A program made the translations under genes and the position numbers. The notes beneath the pieces were generated by a model that was not told the DNA's origin, did not search any database, and was given only the letters and a program-made list of their open reading frames with translations. From Verrucomicrobia bacterium UBA1263 (GTDB taxonomy: Bacteria > Verrucomicrobiota > Verrucomicrobiia > Limisphaerales > UBA1412): a stretch of 6,191 nucleotides of DNA. Where the stretch lies: NCBI GenBank assembly GCA_002308515.1, contig DBVN01000061.1, forward strand, positions 33,543 to 39,733. The letters run 5' to 3'. Below are positions 1-5,009 of the stretch, piece after piece. Position 1 is the stretch's first letter, and every line of letters begins with the position of its first letter.

Positions 1-60
1 ACAGCACCGCCACCAATGCCGCCTGTACCGCAAGTTCCACCTGTACCGCCAACCGTCTAA
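1..60 (+). CDS. C-terminal end of an upstream gene with a Pro-rich tail (partial)
   Basis: Frame 1 is open from the left edge to a TAA at 58-60. The 19 visible residues are almost entirely Pro, Val, Thr and Ala, with repeated P-P-V-P units (MPPVPQVPPVPP). Such a tail is typical of a flexible linker or a secreted or membrane-protein C-terminus, but the body of the protein is outside the window and its function cannot be named. The stop codon abuts the ribosome-binding site of the next gene, so the two are almost certainly cotranscribed. The alternative is a chance open frame of 20 codons. The immediate downstream Shine-Dalgarno and the strongly biased composition argue against that. Confidence 0.6.
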   Translation, partial: TAPPPMPPVPQVPPVPPTV

Positions 61-64
61 AGGA
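59..64 (+). promoter_or_regulatory. Shine-Dalgarno site of the small membrane protein gene
   Basis: AAAGGA lies 8 nt before the ATG at 73 and overlaps the TAA of the upstream gene. It settles the start. The nearer ATG at 68-70 is out of frame and hits a TGA after two codons. This is the only clear Shine-Dalgarno sequence in the window; the minus-strand operon genes lack one. Confidence 0.7.
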
Positions 65-72
65 ATAATGCT

Positions 73-456
73 ATGAAAACGATATTATTAAGCAGTTATG
101 GTGTTGTGATCTTGTTATTGCTGCTCTGTGGGATCCTGTTTCAGGATGTCCTGCACGGGGCACTGATAGGAATTCTTTTCTGCGTGATCCATTGCGTTTT
201 TTCTGTGGTGATCCTGAGCAAAAAAGATATGGCGGATGCCGGCGCAATGGGGATTTGTTCCTGGCACGGGATAAGCGCGCTTATTTGTGTGGTCCTTTCT
301 TTCCTCTATCCTACGGACGCGGGAAAAATTTGTGTTCTCCTGGCAGCCATCTTAACCGGGTTTACAGGGATAGCGACATTGTCAGTGGGGCTGATGGTCA
401 AAGCTGACCCCACGACTGACGCTGAAAGAATCAATTTGAACAAAGACCGTATGTGA
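73..456 (+). CDS. Small four-helix integral membrane protein, function unknown
   Basis: This gene encodes a 127-residue hydrophobic protein that I do not recognise as a named family. Four probable membrane segments can be seen at about residues 3-22, 29-48, 58-79 and 84-108. Short charged loops separate them (SKKD near 49-52, PTDAGK near 80-85), and a polar tail of about 18 residues rich in Asp, Glu, Arg and Lys follows. Several Cys residues (19, 37, 41, 62, 72, 87) fall in or near the helices, with no CxxC pair. There is no cleavable signal peptide, so it should be an inner-membrane protein. The start is fixed by the AAAGGA site 8 nt upstream. It follows a gene with a Pro-rich C-terminus by 12 nt and is the last gene before a strong terminator, so it is probably the end of an operon whose main genes lie to the left. 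A partner role for the upstream protein is only a guess. Confidence 0.75.
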   Translation: MKTILLSSYGVVILLLLLCGILFQDVLHGALIGILFCVIHCVFSVVILSKKDMADAGAMGICSWHGISALICVVLSFLYPTDAGKICVLLAAILTGFTGIATLSVGLMVKADPTTDAERINLNKDRM

Positions 457-487
457 TCAAAAGTTGTTTGTAAAACAGAACGAAAAG

Positions 488-517
488 ATCCCCGGAGGGT
501 TGCCTCCGGGGATTTTT
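488..517 (+). terminator. Strong intrinsic terminator, probably bidirectional
   Basis: A perfect 11-bp stem (ATCCCCGGAGG at 488-498, CCTCCGGGGAT at 503-513) closes a 4-nt GTTG loop. A run of T at 513-517 follows, 31 nt after the TGA of the membrane protein gene. Read on the minus strand, the same hairpin is followed by TCTTTT, so it can also end the convergent minus-strand operon whose last stop is at 585-587. Its position between two converging transcripts fits that double role. Confidence 0.9.
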
Positions 518-523
518 AATTTA

Positions 524-575
524 ACGGATTTTACAGGATTGGATTTGTTTTAATGACTTATTTGTGTATATCCGT
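524..575. repeat. Possible degenerate intergenic repeat (ACGGAT...ATCCGT)
   Basis: Between the terminator and the end of the radical SAM gene lies an AT-rich stretch bracketed by ACGGAT (524-529) and its complement ATCCGT (570-575). Similar words (ACAGGATT, GGATTTG, TGTGTATATCCGTGG) lie inside. This vocabulary resembles the ACGGATT/ATCCGTGG-type dispersed intergenic repeats I recall from many bacterial genomes. Only one copy is visible here, so repetition is not shown by this window. Confidence 0.3.
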
Positions 576-584
576 GGTTCTGTT

Positions 585-2060
585 CTATTCCCGGCGGCGT
601 TCCTGGCGGATGGAGTGGGAGGGATGGGGATGGCTGTTTTTGGAGCGGGAATGGGTGAGGTCGGATTCGATGGTTTGATGGACATGCTCCGGATCCAGAT
701 GGCGGATCGTGACCAGAAAGTCTTCCAACAGTCGGGCCAGCCGCGGCAGTGCGATCTCGCTCTGCTGGTGAAGCTGTGAGAACAGGTGCCGTGTGCATTT
801 CATAAAAGCATGGAACGCGGAGGGCTGTCCCTGCCAGATCAGGGGAGCGCTTTGGACAAAACGTCCGCTGTTGGCGATCAGATCCCAGAAACGCGCGAAC
901 CGTTTCATATCGCACATTTCGGTATAGGAGATGTGGTCTGTTTTCAGGATCTCGTAGGGAGTCCGGGGTGAATAGACCATTCCCCATTCCTGAGTGTGAC
1001 GGGCGATGCGCGCGCCGCGGAGCCGCTTGAGAATGCCCAGCTGGATCTCCTGGGGCTGCCAGCTGAGCAGGGTATCGAACCCTCGCGCAAAGCTTTGCAG
1101 GTCTTCGCCCGGCAGTCCGGCGATCAGGTCGGTATGCAGATGGACTCCGGTGTTCTCCCGGAGCCAGCGGATGGAACGGGCTGTTTCTTCGGTCTTGAGA
1201 GTGCGGCTGATGCGGCGCGCGACTTCCGGGTTCAAGGTCTGGATGCCCATTTCCAGCTGGACAGCGCCCGGAGGAAAGGGTATCAGGCATGTTTTCAATT
1301 CTTCCGGCAGCAGGTGCGGGACCATTTCAAAGTGCAGGAACAGTCCCGGACGCATCCGTTCATGGAAGAATCGGAGCAGCTTGACCGCGTAGGGGATATT
1401 GACGTTGAAAGTGCGGTCAGTGAATTTGAATTGCGTGACTCCGCGCTCCAGCAGTTCTTCCAAAGCGGCGAAGAGCTTTTCCTGATCGAAGCAGCGCACC
1501 TGTTTATCAAGCGAGGAGAGACAGAACTCACAGCCGAACGGACAGCCGCGGGAAGTCTCGATGTACAGAACGCGGTTGCGGATGTCTTCTTCCCGATAAA
1601 GGGAATAGGGAAGCTCCAGACGGCTGAGGTCGGGCAGTTCCTGGGGAATGATCTTTTGAGCCGGCCTCTGGCCATCCAGAAGCTGTTCGCAAAGTTTCCG
1701 GTAAGTGATCTCGCCCTCACCGCAAAGGATGTAATCGGCCAGATCCGCGACCGGCGGCAGATCGTCGGGGAAACTGACTTCGGGACCGCCCAGCAGCAGG
1801 ATGATCTCCGGGGCGATCGCGCGGATGAGCTGGACGACTTCGGTAACAATCTCGATATTCCAGACGTACACCCCAAAGGAAAGGATACGGGGAGCCCGGC
1901 TGATGATCTGTTCGGCGATCTCGGAGGCCCGGCGGCGAATATCGAATTCGACCAGATCCGAGCGATCCTTCAGGGAGCCAAGATTTGCCTGAATACATCT
2001 TTGTCCCAAAGCGGAGTGGATGTATTTGGCATTGATGGCGGCCAGCAGGATATCAATCAC
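585..2060 (-). CDS. B12-binding-type radical SAM protein with DUF4080-like C-terminus
   Basis: The product is a 491-residue iron-sulfur radical SAM enzyme of unknown substrate. From the chosen GTG start, residues about 1-130 form a cobalamin-binding-like Rossmann domain (start IDILLAAINAKYIHSALG; LLLGGPEVSF near 88-97). The radical SAM core follows with C173-P-F-G-C177-E-F-C180, the CxxxCxxC motif for the 4Fe-4S cluster. Supporting core motifs are FKFTDRTFN near 210-218, LEMGIQT near 268-274 and DLIAGLPGED near 310-319. From about 333 the sequence (IQLGILKRLRG, GMVYSPRTPYEILKT, RFARFWDLIANSGRF) matches the DUF4080 region found with such domains. The open frame extends 30 codons upstream to an ATG at 2150. 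The GTG at 2060-2058 is preferred because homologs begin with the same KxLLxxxNAKYIHS-type strand and because it overlaps the stop of the preceding gene by 8 nt. No DxHxxG cobalamin motif is seen, so B12 binding is unproven. It is the last gene of the operon. Confidence 0.9.
   Translation of the reverse strand: MIDILLAAINAKYIHSALGQRCIQANLGSLKDRSDLVEFDIRRRASEIAEQIISRAPRILSFGVYVWNIEIVTEVVQLIRAIAPEIILLLGGPEVSFPDDLPPVADLADYILCGEGEITYRKLCEQLLDGQRPAQKIIPQELPDLSRLELPYSLYREEDIRNRVLYIETSRGCPFGCEFCLSSLDKQVRCFDQEKLFAALEELLERGVTQFKFTDRTFNVNIPYAVKLLRFFHERMRPGLFLHFEMVPHLLPEELKTCLIPFPPGAVQLEMGIQTLNPEVARRISRTLKTEETARSIRWLRENTGVHLHTDLIAGLPGEDLQSFARGFDTLLSWQPQEIQLGILKRLRGARIARHTQEWGMVYSPRTPYEILKTDHISYTEMCDMKRFARFWDLIANSGRFVQSAPLIWQGQPSAFHAFMKCTRHLFSQLHQQSEIALPRLARLLEDFLVTIRHLDPEHVHQTIESDLTHSRSKNSHPHPSHSIRQERRRE
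2053..2060 (-). promoter_or_regulatory. Stop/start overlap GTGATTGA joining two operon genes
   Basis: On the minus strand the GTG start of the radical SAM gene (2060-2058) and the TGA stop of the pseudouridine synthase gene (2055-2053) share the 8-nt string GTGATTGA in different frames. The bases just before the GTG are pyrimidine-rich (TTTCTCCTCTC) with no Shine-Dalgarno. Translation of the second gene therefore probably depends on ribosomes finishing the first. The start choice rests on the homolog-like N-terminus, not on experiment. Confidence 0.65.
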
Positions 2061-3084
2061 GAGAGGAGAAATGACGGGAACGACCGCCCGCGGAGCGCGA
2101 AGAGTGTCGTCCCTGAGAACCGTTTTGAGGCCCGCGGCGGGATCTTCCACCCATGCCGAAGCGCTTTCCGCCGGGTTTGGAGAATCCCCGTCTCGCGCCG
2201 AAACCTGGTCTTCTCGCGGACAAACCGGAGGATTCGGGTATCGGTTCCCAGAGCTTTGCGCTGTACTGACGGAGCAGTTTCAGCGCGACCCGGAAATCTT
2301 TGGGCAGAGGGGATTCGATCACGATAGTCTCGCCCGTGACCGGATGAGGGAATTCCACACGGGAGCAATGCAGAGCGGCGCGTCCCATCAGCGGGTATTC
2401 CTCATGCTTCTTGCTCTGGCGGTAGTTCTTCTTCAGAGAGGAGAGGAAGAGCGGACGGCCAAAGTAAAGACTGTCGCAGACGGCGGGACATTTGATATAG
2501 TGCAGATGCGCCCGGATCTGGAGGAATCGTTCCGTAATGGGATGGCATTCCATGTAGGAATAGCCGTTGAAACTTTCCAGCAGCTTGAACCGGGTGATGC
2601 TGCGTTTACCCCGTTTGACATCCACTTTGAAAGTGCCGGGATAGCGGACAGAAGGGAGCAGACCGGCATTGACGGTAAATTCTTTCTCACGAGGAGAGCC
2701 GTGGACCAGAGCGTGATAGGTGCGGAAGTCGATCTCACTGCCCAGATAGTTGGACATGAAATCATGAGCGGCCTTGTTCTTGGTAAAGAGCAGGATCCCG
2801 CTTGAATCGCCGTCCAGCGGATAGACGCAGTTTAAACAGGTCAATCCCTCCCTGGCTTTGACCCAGGCGGCGCCGCGCTCGATATCGCGGTTGAAAAGAT
2901 TCTGGATGTTAGGAGCTTCAACCAGTGAGTAATTTTGAACTGCCAGCAGATCCGCGGGTTTCTCTATTGCGAGTAAATCCCCGTCCTCAAACAGAACGGG
3001 GATTTCCCAATAATGAGCGATCTTCTCGCTCTCGCAATTTTCCTGCGTTGTTGCCGGCGACGATAATTTGATGATGTCGCCCAT
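2053..3084 (-). CDS. RluA-family pseudouridine synthase with Arg/Gly-rich tail
   Basis: This enzyme is predicted to isomerise uridine to pseudouridine in rRNA or tRNA; the target cannot be read from sequence. The catalytic domain spans about residues 28-285 of 343. It opens with PVLFEDGDLLAIEKPADLL (the family's strand before the active site) and has the catalytic loop YPLDGDSSGILLF with the presumed nucleophile Asp91. TYHALVHG (122-129), the TERFLQIRAHL segment (184-194), CDSLYFG (203-209) and the HPVTGE turn follow. The canonical forms are HRLDxxTSG and TGRTHQIRVHL, so this copy keeps the Asp and QIRxHL but loses the usual His-Arg before LD and the GRTH. No S4 domain is visible at the N-terminus. 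Residues 289-343 are a basic low-complexity tail of Arg, Gly and Ser (for example RRPGFGARRGF), a likely disordered RNA-binding extension. The gene starts 9 nt after the PpiD-like gene and overlaps the next by 8 nt. Confidence 0.88.
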   Translation of the reverse strand: MGDIIKLSSPATTQENCESEKIAHYWEIPVLFEDGDLLAIEKPADLLAVQNYSLVEAPNIQNLFNRDIERGAAWVKAREGLTCLNCVYPLDGDSSGILLFTKNKAAHDFMSNYLGSEIDFRTYHALVHGSPREKEFTVNAGLLPSVRYPGTFKVDVKRGKRSITRFKLLESFNGYSYMECHPITERFLQIRAHLHYIKCPAVCDSLYFGRPLFLSSLKKNYRQSKKHEEYPLMGRAALHCSRVEFPHPVTGETIVIESPLPKDFRVALKLLRQYSAKLWEPIPESSGLSARRPGFGARRGFSKPGGKRFGMGGRSRRGPQNGSQGRHSSRSAGGRSRHFSSRD

Positions 3085-3093
3085 TCTTAAATC

Positions 3094-4878
3094 TTATTTA
3101 GCAGCTGTCGGAGCGTTTGTGGCTGCCGGAGCAGCGCTCGTTGTCGCGGCGGCGGCCTTGGCAGCGGCTTCTTCCGCGGCGGCTTTGGCTTCGCGTTCAG
3201 CTTTCTCTTGTTCAGCTCTGGCCGCGGCATCGATGTCGGTCTTGGTCTTGACATCAGCCTTGGCGTATTCCGTGGAGAACCACTCCTGGAAGGCGGTGCT
3301 GAGATTGTCATAAAGACCGTCCTTGAGGTAATCCTTCAAGGCACCGTCGATCGTTGCCTGATCAGCCGCTTTGCGTTCCTTGACATAAGCGATGCAGGAA
3401 GCATCGGCACCGGGGATCATATTGCTGACATCACCGGCGTTCAGCTGTGAAATGCTGTTCTTCAGAGACATCCAGGCCACCGGCAGTTCCGCGTCCACGC
3501 TGGTCGCACTGGCGGTGAATTCCGGCAGAGCGATGTGCTGTACCTTGGCTTCATCGCAGATCGCGTCGAAAGCTTTGCCGCCTGCCAGAGAATTGGTCAG
3601 TGTGCGGGCAAAGTTGCGGGCCGCTGTACGAGCCGCCGTGCTGGATTCCTGTTTCTTATAATCTTCCAGAACTTTTTCAGCCACATCCGCGTATTCCGGA
3701 TTCTTACCGGCGATCTTCTCGGCAAAGCAGAACACATAGACGTTCGTGGTGCCCATCACCGGAGTGGTGATCGCGTTGGTCTTGGAAAGCTGGAAAGCGG
3801 ATTGAGAGAAATTATAGGGCAGATCGAGACCTTCGATGCTTTCATTGCGGGCGAAGGGTTCCGTATCGGTCACGGTCAGGTTGGCGGCCTTGGCGGCGGC
3901 CAGATAATCTTCCTCGTCCAGTTTCTCCGCTTCAAAGCAAGGATTTACAAAGTCACGGGCGGCATTGCGCGCGGCCTGGAGAGAGGTACTCTTTTTGACT
4001 TCGTCGCAGATCTTGACTTTGGCATCCGCCTCAGAAAGGACATTGCCGTCGTCATCTTTAAAGCTGTCGGCATCACTCTCTTTGTACACTTTGTCGGCGA
4101 ACTCGTCGAGGGTCATCTTTTGCTTGGCCTCAAAACGTTTGATGCCTTCATCCACATAGTTGGCGCTGTCGAACTTGACATAGTGCAGCTTGACCTTGTC
4201 CGGGATGCGGTAGGAGGCCATGCGGTTGGTGTAGAAGCGTGTCAGATTGGTTTCGTTGACGTTCACGCCTTCCAGATAGTTGGTCGTCGGGAACACAGCC
4301 AGCTCGGCCACAATGGTTTCCTTATCATCGGCCAGACTGGCTTTCGCGGAGCGGGGAGAGACCATGGCACCGGGCAGACCGAAGGAGGCCATCAGCTGTT
4401 TGATGGCGATCTCGCTGCGGGCATAGTCTTCCAGCATATAGCGGCTGATGCCGGCTTTCGCTAAGTTCGTGAGAGCGCGGTCATAAACGGCCGGAGAATA
4501 ATTGCCGTCTTTGTCCTTGAAATAGGGAAGGCTCTGCAGCCAGACCGCGGCGGCCTGAGGCGTAGCGGTGATGCCCTGTTTCGCGGCTCTGTCTTTGAGG
4601 AAAAGTCTCTGTTTGGCTTGAGCTTCCGCGTTCCATCCGCGACCATCCTGCGGCCACTGGCCATTGTTCAGGAAGTAGAAGATGGAGGCTTCGGTGTAAG
4701 CCTGATGGAACTGCCCCTGAGAGACAGGCTTGCCGTCCATATAGGCGACAATGGCAGTATCACCCTCAGAACGTTTCAGGTTCACGTCAGGTGAAAAGAA
4801 AATCACAAAGGAGATGATCACTACAATAATGAGGATCCCCCACAACCAAGTTTTGTTACGTCTTAATGCAGCAAACAT
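3094..4878 (-). CDS. PpiD/SurA-like membrane-anchored periplasmic folding factor
   Basis: The 594-residue protein is predicted to sit in the inner membrane and help fold exported proteins. Residues 1-10 are short and basic (FAALRRNK) and residues 11-29 form one transmembrane helix, giving a periplasmic body. Residues about 42-200 match the SurA/PpiD N-terminal chaperone layout: a VAYMDGKPVSQGQFHQAY strand-helix start, the QRLFLKDRAAKQGI helix, and FKDKDGNYSPAVYDRAL. From 227 (DKVKLHYVKF) the sequence follows PpiD into its middle region. I see no clear intact parvulin active site. Two modules at about 290-395 and 397-505 resemble each other and each look like the end of a parvulin fold. Residues 551-594 are an Ala/Glu/Lys-rich tail. 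E. coli PpiD is about 620 residues. The start is the ATG following a probable promoter; no Shine-Dalgarno is visible. It is the first gene of the operon with the pseudouridine synthase 9 nt on. Chaperone without isomerase activity is my inference. Confidence 0.8.
   Translation of the reverse strand: MFAALRRNKTWLWGILIIVVIISFVIFFSPDVNLKRSEGDTAIVAYMDGKPVSQGQFHQAYTEASIFYFLNNGQWPQDGRGWNAEAQAKQRLFLKDRAAKQGITATPQAAAVWLQSLPYFKDKDGNYSPAVYDRALTNLAKAGISRYMLEDYARSEIAIKQLMASFGLPGAMVSPRSAKASLADDKETIVAELAVFPTTNYLEGVNVNETNLTRFYTNRMASYRIPDKVKLHYVKFDSANYVDEGIKRFEAKQKMTLDEFADKVYKESDADSFKDDDGNVLSEADAKVKICDEVKKSTSLQAARNAARDFVNPCFEAEKLDEEDYLAAAKAANLTVTDTEPFARNESIEGLDLPYNFSQSAFQLSKTNAITTPVMGTTNVYVFCFAEKIAGKNPEYADVAEKVLEDYKKQESSTAARTAARNFARTLTNSLAGGKAFDAICDEAKVQHIALPEFTASATSVDAELPVAWMSLKNSISQLNAGDVSNMIPGADASCIAYVKERKAADQATIDGALKDYLKDGLYDNLSTAFQEWFSTEYAKADVKTKTDIDAAARAEQEKAEREAKAAAEEAAAKAAAATTSAAPAATNAPTAAK
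3097..3228 (-). repeat. Low-complexity Ala/Lys/Glu-rich coding tract
   Basis: This stretch encodes residues 551-594 of the PpiD-like protein and consists largely of GCN Ala codons mixed with Lys and Glu, then Thr, Ser and Pro. The first half (AEQEKAEREAKAAAEEAAAK) should form a charged helix or coiled coil, while the end is a flexible Ala/Pro/Thr tail. The GCG/GCC repetition makes it prone to length variation between strains. Confidence 0.7.
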
Positions 4879-4888
4879 AAGCGGGCTA

Positions 4889-4917
4889 TTGATAGCTCAG
4901 ACCGGCTTTCAGGTCAA
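4889..4917 (-). promoter_or_regulatory. Probable sigma70-type promoter of the PpiD-like operon
   Basis: On the minus strand TTGACC (4917-4912, five of six to TTGACA) is followed by a 17-bp spacer and TATCAA (4894-4889, four of six to TATAAT). A transcript would start near 4882, only a few bases before the ATG at 4878, giving an almost leaderless message. That fits the absence of a Shine-Dalgarno before this gene. The spacer contains one arm of the inverted repeat 4896-4941. A promoter further upstream in the AT-rich gap cannot be excluded. Confidence 0.4.
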
Positions 4918-4941
4918 TAAAAAAGTGAAGGCAGGTCTGAG
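4896..4941. repeat. Long inverted repeat upstream of the PpiD-like gene
   Basis: Perfect 8-bp arms CTCAGACC (4896-4903) and GGTCTGAG (4934-4941) continue inward, after one mismatch, with GCTTTC (4905-4910) against GAAGGC (4927-4932). A 16-nt AT-rich loop remains. Neither side carries a proper T-run, so it does not look like a terminator. It could be an operator, an RNA structure or a remnant of a repeat. The small palindrome GCTAT-TG-ATAGC at 4885-4896 abuts it. The rest of the 131-bp gap (4942-5009) is AT-rich. It holds only a weak 6-bp hairpin (ACAAGT 4953-4958, ACTTGT 4972-4977) followed by TTTATAT on the minus strand, which might serve as a poor terminator for the hydrolase gene. Confidence 0.55.
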
Positions 4942-5009
4942 TTACATATAAAACAAGTGTCTGTTGATTTTACTTGTGTTCAGTGTTTTGTTTTTTTTGG
5001 TGATTTTTA

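Noticed and set aside
550..1290. A 246-codon minus-strand open frame in another frame of the radical SAM gene
   Set aside because: It has Pro/Arg/His-rich out-of-frame composition and ends beyond the true stop with no family resemblance.
996..2327. A 443-codon open frame on the plus strand opposite the radical SAM gene
   Set aside because: It is antisense to a gene with clear family motifs, runs past its end into the pseudouridine synthase, and has no recognisable domain or ribosome-binding site. It looks like a by-product of codon bias.
2020..2805. A 261-codon plus-strand open frame opposite the pseudouridine synthase
   Set aside because: It is antisense to a recognisable enzyme, with no motif of its own.
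3097..3230. The GCG/GCC-rich tract as a DNA repeat element
   Set aside because: Its periodicity is explained by the Ala-rich C-terminal tail of the PpiD-like protein.
3535..4464. A 309-codon plus-strand open frame opposite the PpiD-like gene
   Set aside because: Composition is the mirror of the Ala/Lys/Asp-rich sense protein, with no domain and no start signal.
4953..4977. ACAAGT/ACTTGT hairpin as a firm terminator of the hydrolase gene
   Set aside because: It has only 6 mostly A-T pairs and a 13-nt loop with a short T-run. It is mentioned as a weak possibility, not called.
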